From contig CAWHKV010000002.1 in NCBI GenBank assembly GCA_963830175.1, forward strand, positions 1,116,001 through 1,180,000: a stretch of 64,000 nt of DNA, written 5' to 3'. Below are positions 28,288 to 37,224 of the stretch, in pieces. The DNA is from JBBRBB01 sp963830175. Its GTDB lineage: Bacteria > Bacteroidota > Bacteroidia > Chitinophagales > Chitinophagaceae. Position 1 is the first letter of the stretch; each line of letters opens with the position of its first letter. The notes below the pieces were generated by a model. That model was not told the DNA's origin. It saw nothing but the letters and a program-made list of their open reading frames with translations, and did no database searches. The position numbers and the translations under genes were made by a program.

Positions 28288-29514
28288 TTACTCATAAATT
28301 TTTCCTTCTTTCCAATGAATCTCGTTATGCCCGTCAGCATAATTGCGCGTGGCCAATGCCACGATGGTTGAATCATTTTTTACAAACAAAGAATTAAAGA
28401 AGGCGCCTTCATTTGATGGCAAACCAGCCCAGGGGTATGTCTGTGCTGTAAAATTAGTTGCCATACTATTTCCGATACGCACCAGCATATTACTCTTCTT
28501 CCAATCTCCTCCTGTATTTCTGCCTGCTTCAGAATGACTGGAAAGCACCGTTAATTTATTAGGTAATTGAACCAGGTATGGTCCGCCATCCCAGGTAGTT
28601 GTTGCGGCTGTCCAGCGGCGTTTATTATTTGTTGTACCAACGCCATCATTATATTGCCAGTCGGCCTGCATAGAAGACCAAACGATCCATGGTGAATACG
28701 TGTTATACACCGACTCTATGCTAAACACCATCCCTTTATTGTCTGCAAGTATAACCGGTGTGGGCATACCATCGCGGTTATTATAAGTATATGCCACACG
28801 CAACGGCGTGCTCCAATGCAAACCATCCCTTGTTTTCACCATTAGGATTTCCTGGTTATGAGGCATAGTGCTGCCGGGTCCGGGCCACCAGGCTGCTTCG
28901 CTGCTATAAAATAATTCTACCTCGCCGCTGGGTAATTGTATCATGGAAGGCTCCCACGATCTTCCTGTGGCAACAATTACAGGCTTGCTCCAGCTAACGC
29001 CTTTGTTTTTGCTCAGGCATACCTGTACATTAGAATGTGCATTATCATCGGGATTTCCTCTGCCCACGTATGCGAGAACCACCCAGCCGTTTTTTAATAC
29101 CAGAACATCAGGGTTTGAAATTCCATAATAACCTGTTTGTGGCGGATATATTATTTGTACCGGTTGCCATGTTGCGCCATTGTCTAAACTGCGCCGGATT
29201 CCTATTTTATCCCACAGAGAAAAATAGGTTCCGAACTGGTATGTAAGTATCAGCGTGTTTTTATCTACCCGGTGCACACGCGGGTACTCTGAGTTGTAGG
29301 TTTCGTGAGAAATTTTTATATCCTCCCTTCCCCATTTAATGGTAGCTGTTGGTGTTGAGTAATCAACCGGCGGAAAATCCGGATCTGCACCGTAGGCATT
29401 TAATTTTTGGGAAGATGGGATATCACCTTCTCCCAGCCGGCTTGCAATATCTTCTTTTTTACATGCTGCAAACAGCAGAATATAAACAACAAAATGTATA
29501 AATGATCTCTTCAT
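28288..29514 (-). CDS. BNR-repeat (sialidase-like) lipoprotein
   Basis: 408 residues. A lipobox (LLFAAC, Cys18) predicts a lipid-anchored protein. The rest is a six-bladed propeller of the sialidase type, with Asp-boxes SLDNGATW near 106 and SKNKGVSW near 171 and an arginine-containing WGREDIKISHETYNSEYPRVHR start. Proteins like this include exo-alpha-sialidases, but also many glycosidases and lyases without sialidase activity; the complete Arg triad was not established. The presence of sialate-O-acetylesterase-type genes in the locus makes a sialic-acid or other terminal-sugar substrate reasonable. Probably co-transcribed with the sulfatase and the upstream propeller gene (28 bp). Confidence 0.75.
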   Translation of the reverse strand: MKRSFIHFVVYILLFAACKKEDIASRLGEGDIPSSQKLNAYGADPDFPPVDYSTPTATIKWGREDIKISHETYNSEYPRVHRVDKNTLILTYQFGTYFSLWDKIGIRRSLDNGATWQPVQIIYPPQTGYYGISNPDVLVLKNGWVVLAYVGRGNPDDNAHSNVQVCLSKNKGVSWSKPVIVATGRSWEPSMIQLPSGEVELFYSSEAAWWPGPGSTMPHNQEILMVKTRDGLHWSTPLRVAYTYNNRDGMPTPVILADNKGMVFSIESVYNTYSPWIVWSSMQADWQYNDGVGTTNNKRRWTAATTTWDGGPYLVQLPNKLTVLSSHSEAGRNTGGDWKKSNMLVRIGNSMATNFTAQTYPWAGLPSNEGAFFNSLFVKNDSTIVALATRNYADGHNEIHWKEGKIYE

Positions 29515-29542
29515 ATGAAAGCAACTTTTTCACAAGGTAATA

Positions 29543-30649
29543 TCAGTTATTCAATATATAGTCAACCGGAACGCGAATGGCTTTAGGCCTGTAATGGTCG
29601 GGGTAACTTCTTCCCTTGTCGCAATCGGGTAAACAATCGTGGTATCCGTTTATGCAATATGTTATCAGCAGTTCATTTTTTTCATTTATATATTCCGGAT
29701 GTATTGCAGGTGTATAGAAAAATGGAATGTGTCCCTGCAGCGTATCATCTATAGTAAACACTTCTTTTGGTTTGCCATATGGGCCGGTCATATTTTCAGC
29801 AGCTATTGTAAATACCTTTTTACCCATATTGCAGGCTACACTTAATTCTGTTGCAACAACTACGAATTGATCGCGAACCTTATCTACCTGAAAGGCAACG
29901 AGCGGAGCTTCCATTACACTTTTAATTTCATTTACATCATTCACCCAGTTGCTTCCACTCCAAAATTGCCAGGGAGCATTAGGCGCATCTGCAGGAAACC
30001 TTGCAACATAAAGATGCGTATTAATGTATGCACCATTGTTATCGCCCTTTTGCCCAAACGCATAAACAAAAGCATTTTCCCTAACAAAACCGCACCCAAA
30101 ATTTATATTGTTGAAATTCTGAATGTCGCTGTATTGCACCACCTCCATTTCGGGATACTTAATTTTTGCCCAGTAGTCAAAACCCGCGGGCCCAAAACCC
30201 CACATTCCCGGACCGGTTTTCTGCAGGCTGTTGCTATACACATAGATCGTGTCTTTAAGCTGAATGCCCATGCCCGGCCAACTGAAAAATTTATTATCCT
30301 GCTTATTTTTAAATAAACTGTTTGTGTGCTGTTCACCATGCCCCACCATGGTTTTGGTATTGTGCCAGTCCCAGTCGTTTGGTGGCTGATGTAAAGCTGC
30401 ATTGCGCACCTGGAAAAGACAGGGCAACGTATTGGTTACCGTATCCAGGTCATCTATATGGCTGTCGCCCATTAGCCATAAAACACTGCCATCTTCCAGG
30501 GGTACAGACAAGGCCCCATCGCTGGCAACCCATCCATGTGTACGCTGGAAAAACTTGATTACCGTGCTGTCTTTATATGCACCGCTAATTTGTTGTGCAT
30601 GGGCTATAATGGAATAGAATGAACAAATTAATAGGAGAAATGATTTCAT
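29543..30649 (-). CDS. Secreted five-bladed-propeller-like protein of unknown function
   Basis: 368 residues from the Met at 30649, which starts the signal peptide KSFLLLICSFYSIIAHAQ; an upstream Met at 30673 adds eight unlikely residues. The mature protein begins FFQRTHGWVASDGALSVPL and has GDSHIDD near 60, then propeller-like repeats and a C-terminal CxxxCDKGRSYPDHYRPKAIRVP. It closely parallels the C-terminal two-thirds of the 35497-37071 protein, including Cys-rich end and RPKAIRVP tail. Resembles proteins annotated DUF4185/DUF5005; no activity is known to me. First gene of a probable unit with BNR lipoprotein, sulfatase and SGNH hydrolase. Confidence 0.7.
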   Translation of the reverse strand: MKSFLLLICSFYSIIAHAQQISGAYKDSTVIKFFQRTHGWVASDGALSVPLEDGSVLWLMGDSHIDDLDTVTNTLPCLFQVRNAALHQPPNDWDWHNTKTMVGHGEQHTNSLFKNKQDNKFFSWPGMGIQLKDTIYVYSNSLQKTGPGMWGFGPAGFDYWAKIKYPEMEVVQYSDIQNFNNINFGCGFVRENAFVYAFGQKGDNNGAYINTHLYVARFPADAPNAPWQFWSGSNWVNDVNEIKSVMEAPLVAFQVDKVRDQFVVVATELSVACNMGKKVFTIAAENMTGPYGKPKEVFTIDDTLQGHIPFFYTPAIHPEYINEKNELLITYCINGYHDCLPDCDKGRSYPDHYRPKAIRVPVDYILNN

Positions 30650-30816
30650 GGCAAATAATGAATGAATGAACAAGTGAACAAACTAAAGTAACAATTAAGG
30701 GTTGAAGCCCCTACAGGAACAATCTTTTTTATATTTTAATTATTAATTTATGATGATTTGAAAATGATAGGTTTAATAATTATTTTCATAATAGTATTTA
30801 CCCAAATTATTTTAAA

Positions 30817-31908
30817 GTGCCTAAGCCCAAAGACGTCTTGGTCGTTACTACAAACAATGTTGATGGAACTAAAGTTATTTCCTATATCCAAACAGTATCA
30901 GCACATATTGTTGCAGGAACAAATTTCTTTAATGATTTTATTGGGGGAATTACGGATATAATTGGAGGGAGATCCAATACATATCAGAAACAATTAGTTT
31001 CCTTATATAATGAAGCTATTGAAAGAATTAAATTTTCTGCTTATGAGGTGGGTGGAAATGCGGTATTGGGGTTGTCAATAGATATGGATGAGATTTCTGG
31101 AAAAGGAAAATCAATGTTTATGTTAACAGCAATTGGAACTGCTGTGATTCTTGAAAATAATAAACCTCATTTTGAAAATATTAAAACTATAAAAAATTCC
31201 ATCGTTGATCTTGAAAAGCTAAATGTAACAAAAAGGAAAAAGGAAATAATTAAAAAAGCTGATGATAATTCAATAATACTAGACGATGATACACTTGACT
31301 TCATCTACCAAAATAAAATAATTGAAATTTATCCTTTTTTAATAAAGAGATTTCAATCTTCAATATTGAAAAAAGACACTCCAACGGATTCAATTGATAG
31401 AATATATAAATTCTTTTTAAAATTTTTTAGTGCGCTAGATTTTGAAACACGAATAGAATTACTATATGATACATTAATTACAACAAGTGAAACAATTTTT
31501 ATAAACCATATAATAAAGCTAATTACGGAATTAAATTTAATTAGCTACGATAGAATAATAAATTTATTAAAGGATAATTTCACAATGCAAAAATCTGCCT
31601 TAAAAATTATATGTTGCGATAAACTCACTTATGACCATGATGATATCTATAGGTTAGAAGAAATAATTAAATTAATTGAAGAAACATTTAAGGAAAGAGG
31701 AACAAGATCAACTACAAAACAATTTTTGAGTTCAAAGGACAAAGAGGTTTGGAATTGTGAATGTGGACAAAAGAATATAGTAATAAATGCTCATTGTGAT
31801 AAATGCTTTAATGATATTTATGGGTTTACAGGAACTGAAAAACATTATACGGAGGTGTTAAATATTATTCAAGATAAAGTATTGCTATTAAAAGAATGTA
31901 TCAATTAG
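30817..31908 (+). CDS. YbjQ (UPF0145)-domain protein with C-terminal zinc ribbon
   Basis: 363 residues from a GTG codon at 30817. Residues about 6-110 are a clear YbjQ/heavy-metal-binding domain (VVTTNNVDG, GGRSNTYQKQL, GGNAVLGLSIDMDE). The middle is helical and unrecognised. Near 312-330 a four-Cys ribbon, C-E-C-G...C-D-K-C, should bind zinc. An overlapping frame at 30758 encodes a hydrophobic stretch (IGLIIIFIIVFTQIIL) ending at CLSPK, exactly where the YbjQ part begins with PKPKDV, so the true protein may carry an N-terminal membrane anchor lost through a one-base frameshift. The gene is markedly more AT-rich than its neighbours and unrelated to the glycan locus, suggesting transfer. Confidence 0.7.
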   Translation: MPKPKDVLVVTTNNVDGTKVISYIQTVSAHIVAGTNFFNDFIGGITDIIGGRSNTYQKQLVSLYNEAIERIKFSAYEVGGNAVLGLSIDMDEISGKGKSMFMLTAIGTAVILENNKPHFENIKTIKNSIVDLEKLNVTKRKKEIIKKADDNSIILDDDTLDFIYQNKIIEIYPFLIKRFQSSILKKDTPTDSIDRIYKFFLKFFSALDFETRIELLYDTLITTSETIFINHIIKLITELNLISYDRIINLLKDNFTMQKSALKIICCDKLTYDHDDIYRLEEIIKLIEETFKERGTRSTTKQFLSSKDKEVWNCECGQKNIVINAHCDKCFNDIYGFTGTEKHYTEVLNIIQDKVLLLKECIN

Positions 31909-31941
31909 CTCCCTATTTTAAACCTTACAAAAAAGGGAGCT
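31907..31941 (+). terminator. Hairpin after the YbjQ gene, possible terminator
   Basis: AGCTCCCT and AGGGAGCT form an eight-pair perfect stem around a 19-base loop, overlapping the stop codon of the YbjQ gene. A T-rich stretch (TTTAATTTTTG) follows after several bases, so it may act as a weak terminator. Confidence 0.4.
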
Positions 31942-32017
31942 GAATATGTTTAATTTTTGTTTGCGTAATCTATTATTTATATTTCTATAAATTATCTCAC
32001 CTACAACCAAACCACCC

Positions 32018-32476
32018 ATGGCAAAAAGAATTTTTACATTTCTCATCATCAATTTTGTGGCGCTGGGTATTGGCAGCGTACTTATGAACGATGGGCCTAA
32101 GTCTGACTGGTATCTAAACCTGAATCATGCACCGTGGACACCACCCGGGGCAGCTTTTGGCATCATCTGGTCAATTGTTATGGTATGCTTTGCAGTGTAT
32201 ATGGCGAAGGCTTATGAAGTCGTTCAAAATGAAAGTACGTTAACCTGGCTCTTTATAATTCAATGGATATTAAATGTGGGCTGGAACCCAGCCTTCTTTC
32301 ACTTTCAACACGTTACCCTGGGTCTTGTAATTATTATTTTGCTAACTCTTGTGGTTGGTTATATGTTTTTCCGCTACCTGCATTTTTTAAAATTGTATTC
32401 CTTATTACTGTTGCCTTATCTTTTATGGTTACTGGTTGCTACTTCATTAAACGCATATATTTTAATGAATAATTAA
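32018..32476 (+). CDS. tspO: TspO/MBR family protein (tryptophan-rich sensory protein)
   Basis: 152 residues, five membrane helices. WYLNLNHAPWTPPGAAFGIIW, shown in family alignments as the W-P-P loop, and LNVGWNPAFF are typical of TspO. Family members bind porphyrins and affect tetrapyrrole and stress responses in the outer or inner membrane. It stands alone on the plus strand between the YbjQ gene and a YCII-like gene, with no obvious functional tie to either. Confidence 0.9.
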   Translation: MAKRIFTFLIINFVALGIGSVLMNDGPKSDWYLNLNHAPWTPPGAAFGIIWSIVMVCFAVYMAKAYEVVQNESTLTWLFIIQWILNVGWNPAFFHFQHVTLGLVIIILLTLVVGYMFFRYLHFLKLYSLLLLPYLLWLLVATSLNAYILMNN

Positions 32477-32593
32477 GTTGTTAGTTAGTTGCATTTACCG
32501 CTTAAATAAAACAGGGAAACAGAAATTATACATTGGTGTATATTAATTAAACACCCCGGTGTGATTGCCGTTGTTTAACCAAAATTTACTACC

Positions 32594-32937
32594 ATGAAAA
32601 AGTATCTTGTAATGTATCATGCCACGGATGAGGCTATGAAAGAAACTGAAAACACCAAACCGGAAGAAAGAAAAAAAGCATGGATCAATGGATGCAATGG
32701 GCGCAGAAATGCGGAAGCAACCTGGTTGATATGGGTTCTCCCCTGCAATCCGGTCAAACTCTTGGCACAAAGGGAAAGAGTTCCCAAAGCAAACAGCAGG
32801 TAGCCGGGTATTCTATTTTACAGGCAGAAAATATTGATGCAGCAAAAAATATGCTTGATGGGCATCCGCATTTATCATGGCATGATGGCTGCTCTATTGA
32901 AGTGCACGAGTTTTTGCCTATGCCCGGCATGAAATGA
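32594..32937 (+). pseudogene. YCII-related domain protein, one frameshift
   Basis: About 114 residues when one base is added to the A7 run near 32675. The N-terminal part (KKYLVMYHATDEAM) then joins MDQWMQWAQKCGSNLVDMGSPL and the C-terminal GYSILQAENIDAAKNML and HDGCSIEVHEFLPM. This is the DGPF/YCII fold, small ferredoxin-like proteins often of unknown role. The join is seamless, so the break is probably a sequence error. Confidence 0.75.
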
Positions 32938-32993
32938 TTTCTTGATACTTCAAAACATCGGCCGCCTCAACCGGTTGTACTATTTAAGAGAAT

Positions 32994-35459
32994 TTATTTA
33001 TTATTCCATTGCTGTTCCAATAGTTTAATAAAATATCCCCCAACCACACTTCTTGCCTGGAACCCAACCTGCTCGCCCGTTGTGGTTTCGTGCCAGTCAC
33101 TCAGCGGAACTCTTGTGGGTGTTTCTGTTGCATACTGATATACAGGGTGAACAAAAGATTTAAAATCGTCGATATTCCCGGCAAGGGTTGCTGTCCATAA
33201 AATCCAATCTGATTTGGTGTAAGTTTTTCTGCTGTCGAGTGGCAAACCAAACTTTTCTTGTTTAGTTAAATAATAAGCCACTTCTTTCTCGTATACCGCT
33301 GCAGGAAAAAGGTGCAGGTTTAATAATTTATCCCAAACCAGATTATACTTCTGGCTCCAGGTATTTTTCGCATCAAAAGTAAGTGCATAGTGATCACCGT
33401 CGGCAGCCATTTTTTCCCACTTTGTTGCCATTTCTTTTGCCATTGCACCGTATTTTTCGGCAGTACTTTTTTCGCCAAGTGACTCAGCCATTTGCGCATA
33501 AGCGCCTATGGCAACAATGGCTTTTACTGATAGGTTTGCATTGCGTGCAAGATGACCTGCAAAATCATCTGTGCATAATTGATTGGCAGGGTCAAACCCT
33601 TCTCTGGCAAGGTATTCAACCCAGGTGGTTAGTGTTTTCCAATGTTGTTTTGCATAGTTTGCATTGCCATCTTCTTTGGCTATGGCTGCTGCGAGAATGA
33701 TCATATTTCCCGATTCTTCAACGGGCATATCTTCCCCATAAGTTTGCCCGGTTGCAATGGGGTAAGTGCCCAGATCGTGGGCGGCAAAAGGCTTTGTCCA
33801 ATTACCGCTTTCGCTGTAATAAAAAATACCATTCAGCAATCCCTTAGCGAGGTTTGTGTTATACAGAAGAAATAATGGTGCTGACGGATATGTAACATCT
33901 ACGGTATGTATTGATCCGTTACTAAAATTTTCTTTTGATAAAAATAACAGGTCGCCCTGTGGGCTTTCAACAAGTTTATGTGCAGCAATAGCCTGCCTGT
34001 ATGCCATAATACAAAGCCTTGCATACTCCTCACCTCCTGCATGAACGGCGTTATGATACAGCGCTGAATCGAAAAGCAAACACAGATTCATGATGCTAGA
34101 ATATTCTGCTTTTGCCTGAACCAGCAGATCATTAAAACTTTTATCACCCTTTGTGTTCCAATAGGCATGTAATGGGGTGTTGAAATAATTGATGGATGAA
34201 ATATCATCGTACCCTAACATCATGTATTGCGACGAAATCTTATCGCCTGTATTTTTAAATGACAATAAGGTACCTAATGCAAGACTTTTTCCTGTTACGG
34301 GTAATGTTGAAGATTTTATTGCGCCCCAATCTTCAGTTGATTTTTCAAGCGGAACAATACCTTGCTTTGCACCATTGTCTGGGGCAGCAACATAGAGGTA
34401 TCCCCAGTCTATCCGCACATTATCTCCTTTCTTTTGTAAAATGGGTTGGGCTGTAGTTCCTACCTGTAACACCTTTAATCCATTCACTTTTACGGGCTGT
34501 GCAATTACCTGTTGGTTAGGCGTATTTACAGATAAATTGCTGCTGGTATTGATCAAAATTTCTGCATTATGCAACTTATGGTCATTCGATTTTACATCGA
34601 ACGTAATGTATGATATAGGCCTCGAAAGCAGTTGCAGGTCATTCATAAGCAATGGTGATGTAAAAGTAACTGCAAGGTCAACCTGCCCACAAGTAAAGTG
34701 ATATTTGGTTTGGGTTGCAGTTACCAATAATCCGGTTTGTATTGCAGTGGGAATTGCCTGTTCAATTTTTTCGGCATCTGTTACCAGGCCTGCATCAAGC
34801 CACTGACCGCCCGCAGTATTTTCAACATGTATGGCGAGAACATTATTTTTTTGTTTTAAAAATTGAAGTACACTGTCTGCCAGGGGAATTATATTATACC
34901 GGTTATCAGTCCAACCATTTTTTTCATACACTAATTTTCCATTCAGGTAAACATGCACATTATCATCATGATCCATTTTTAAATACAATTTTTTTAAATC
35001 GCTTTCTTTCAGGTCAAAAACACGACGGGTATACAGGTTATCAGAGGTCCACGCCGTGTTAGGGGCACCGCCACCTTTATCAGCGCCAAAAGGTGCAAGA
35101 CCGGTTTTCCAGTCACCATCGTAAAAGGCAGGTAGTGTCCATTCACCGGTTGGTTTTGTTTCTGTATATTTTACCGGGTAGTTGTTAACATCAGCAGCCG
35201 GTAAAACATCTTTAAAAAGCGCATCTTCACTTCCCATAAAACGATATGTTTTACCATCCACTTTTATAAACCCTGTAAGTGAATGATTAATGCCCGTCCA
35301 GTGTTTCGTGGGTGCATTGTATAACGTATCATTGAAAGACCAAATGCTGAAATACGGGTCGTGGGTAATTAAAGGATAAGCCGGTGCTTTTGTAACCTGC
35401 GCCTGCAGGTTGCAAGCAGAAATAATAATTATCAGAATGCTTATGAATAGTTTTTTCAT
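32994..35459 (-). CDS. Glutaminase A-like secreted protein (DUF4964/DUF5127/DUF4965/DUF1793 type)
   Basis: 821 residues with a signal peptide. The start PAYPLITHDPYFSIWS, the lectin-like beta region (GGQWLDAGLVTDAEK), the GYDDISSINYF linker and the six-hairpin C-terminal domain (VEESGNMIILAAAIA, LADWHETTTG-like end, PLSDWHETTTG) match proteins called glutaminase A in fungi and Bacteroidetes. Although named for glutaminase, the fold is that of glycoside hydrolase-like alpha/alpha toroids, so a glycan substrate is possible. It follows the ricin-propeller lipoprotein gene by 37 bp and is probably co-transcribed. It ends the minus-strand glycan block. Confidence 0.85.
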   Translation of the reverse strand: MKKLFISILIIIISACNLQAQVTKAPAYPLITHDPYFSIWSFNDTLYNAPTKHWTGINHSLTGFIKVDGKTYRFMGSEDALFKDVLPAADVNNYPVKYTETKPTGEWTLPAFYDGDWKTGLAPFGADKGGGAPNTAWTSDNLYTRRVFDLKESDLKKLYLKMDHDDNVHVYLNGKLVYEKNGWTDNRYNIIPLADSVLQFLKQKNNVLAIHVENTAGGQWLDAGLVTDAEKIEQAIPTAIQTGLLVTATQTKYHFTCGQVDLAVTFTSPLLMNDLQLLSRPISYITFDVKSNDHKLHNAEILINTSSNLSVNTPNQQVIAQPVKVNGLKVLQVGTTAQPILQKKGDNVRIDWGYLYVAAPDNGAKQGIVPLEKSTEDWGAIKSSTLPVTGKSLALGTLLSFKNTGDKISSQYMMLGYDDISSINYFNTPLHAYWNTKGDKSFNDLLVQAKAEYSSIMNLCLLFDSALYHNAVHAGGEEYARLCIMAYRQAIAAHKLVESPQGDLLFLSKENFSNGSIHTVDVTYPSAPLFLLYNTNLAKGLLNGIFYYSESGNWTKPFAAHDLGTYPIATGQTYGEDMPVEESGNMIILAAAIAKEDGNANYAKQHWKTLTTWVEYLAREGFDPANQLCTDDFAGHLARNANLSVKAIVAIGAYAQMAESLGEKSTAEKYGAMAKEMATKWEKMAADGDHYALTFDAKNTWSQKYNLVWDKLLNLHLFPAAVYEKEVAYYLTKQEKFGLPLDSRKTYTKSDWILWTATLAGNIDDFKSFVHPVYQYATETPTRVPLSDWHETTTGEQVGFQARSVVGGYFIKLLEQQWNNK

Positions 35460-35496
35460 TATTTGTATTGTTTATCGAAAATAATCTCCTTATAAA

Positions 35497-37071
35497 TTAT
35501 TTATCGTGCAGTAGTGAATAAGGTACACGAATTGCTTTAGGGCGATACAGGTCCGGATCCATTCGCCCGCCTTTGCAGGTATTTACGCAATCGCCATATC
35601 CATTTACATCATACGTGATGAGCAATTCATCCCCCTCATTTCTACATTGTGGGTGAGCGTTTGGGGCATAGAAAAATGGCAGATGCCCCTGCAGCCGTTC
35701 GGGTATCTGGTAAAATTCTTTTCGAGGGGTAAACCTTTCTGTAGGGTGGTTACTTGTAGAAAAATAAAGGCGTTTACCCTGGTCGCAGCCTACACTGAAC
35801 TCCGTGCTTATGATCACATATTTATCCTTGTATTTAACAACGGCAGTGCCGCTGGATGCGCTCTCTCCCACCCTTCGCACATCTTTAATGTTTGTACTCC
35901 AGCCGGTGCCCGCCCAAAAACGCCAGCGCGCATTGGGATCGTTTGCAGGAAAGCGTGCCACGTAAATGTTATTATAAATAAATGTTTGCCGCGCACCGAA
36001 TGCATAGATATATCCGTCGCTTTCTTTTATAAATCCAATTCCAAAATTTATTCCATTGAAATTTTGTATTTCACTGTATTCAGCAACCTGCATATTATTA
36101 GCTGTAACCTTTGCCCATACGGGGTTTCCATATTCTTCCCATCCCCATGTGCCAAGGCCCTTTTTCCTGAACTGTGCATTGTATACATACAAGGTATCGT
36201 TGCCTTCGGGCTGAAACCCGCACCCTGGCCACAACCAATAATCGTCGCTGGGATTGTTTTTAAAATAACTGCGGTTTCCGGGATATGGATTTCCAATTAA
36301 TGTACCCGTATTTTCCCAATGCCAGTTATTAGCTGCAGGCTGTATTAATGCAGCGTTTCGCACCTGGAAAAGACAAAACACTTTTTGCGTGTTTTCAAAA
36401 TAATCATCAATATGGCTATCGCCCATAAACCATGCAACCCTTCCATCATTCATTAATGTGCTGGCAGCGCCATCACTGGCAATCCAGCCTTTTGTGCGGC
36501 GAAAAAAATTCTCTGCATCCACATCAACATAAATAGCATCGATCGGAGAAAGCTTCCATTTTTGCTCTAGTGATGGATCTTTTATGCGACCTGTAACCTG
36601 TCCATCAATTTCCAGGGTTATCCATAAGCCATAGGCTTTATTTTGAATGGAGAATGAAAAGTTATTTACCTTTTTTATTGCCCAAAGCTGGTTGTCGCTT
36701 GTGTCGTACCGGGATTGATATAAGGCGCTGCCATTAACTCCGTCGGTGGTAAGCACCCTTCCTGAGTATGCATTGCTAATCCTAAAAAAACCTTGGCCTA
36801 TATGTGAGAACCTCCACAGGTGAATGGCACTGTCTTTATTATAATTTTTCAACTGAACAAAAACATTATTGTCCTGAGACGTGCTTTCCAGCGAAATGGT
36901 TTTTCCTGGTTGATCAACAGGAGAAATTTTTAAAGTTGCAGCCTCCGGAACTCCTTTACTGGTTAAGTTTTCTTTTGTGATAATACCCGGTTCACTATCT
37001 GGTTTATTACATGCTAAAAAAACAAACAGGAAAACTAAAAAATAACATATGACAAACTTATTTAAAAGCAT
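35497..37071 (-). CDS. Ricin-type lectin-propeller lipoprotein
   Basis: 524 residues. Lipobox VFLAC gives an anchored protein. Residues about 45-170 resemble a ricin B beta-trefoil (LWRFSHIGQGFFRISNAYSG, DNQLWAIKKVNN, EQKWKL). Residues about 180-524 are the unknown propeller found also at 29543-30649, with RTKGWIASDGAAS, MGDSHIDD and a Cys-containing end CVNTCKGGRMDPDLYRPKAI (abbreviated). A sugar-binding trefoil joined to this propeller supports a carbohydrate target. Likely co-transcribed with the glutaminase-like gene. Enzymatic activity is not established. Confidence 0.75.
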   Translation of the reverse strand: MLLNKFVICYFLVFLFVFLACNKPDSEPGIITKENLTSKGVPEAATLKISPVDQPGKTISLESTSQDNNVFVQLKNYNKDSAIHLWRFSHIGQGFFRISNAYSGRVLTTDGVNGSALYQSRYDTSDNQLWAIKKVNNFSFSIQNKAYGLWITLEIDGQVTGRIKDPSLEQKWKLSPIDAIYVDVDAENFFRRTKGWIASDGAASTLMNDGRVAWFMGDSHIDDYFENTQKVFCLFQVRNAALIQPAANNWHWENTGTLIGNPYPGNRSYFKNNPSDDYWLWPGCGFQPEGNDTLYVYNAQFRKKGLGTWGWEEYGNPVWAKVTANNMQVAEYSEIQNFNGINFGIGFIKESDGYIYAFGARQTFIYNNIYVARFPANDPNARWRFWAGTGWSTNIKDVRRVGESASSGTAVVKYKDKYVIISTEFSVGCDQGKRLYFSTSNHPTERFTPRKEFYQIPERLQGHLPFFYAPNAHPQCRNEGDELLITYDVNGYGDCVNTCKGGRMDPDLYRPKAIRVPYSLLHDK

Positions 37072-37224
37072 AAGCGAACAATTTTTAATTCTGGAATATC
37101 TTCTTATTTAAGACACCGAATAGTTCCTGAACCCCTAAGAAAGTATTTTAAAATTATTTTATCACCTGGCAATTATATTTTAATAGAGCATTTTATGCTG
37201 ATCATTTTCTTACCTTGACAAACA

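Noticed and set aside
30758..30961. Separate small membrane protein overlapping the YbjQ gene
   Set aside because: Only the first 20 codons look protein-like; the rest is the YbjQ gene out of frame. Better explained as a possible lost anchor of the same protein.
32968..32977. CAACCGGTTG palindrome with central CG
   Set aside because: Ten bases only, located at the convergent 3' ends of two genes, where an operator is unlikely.
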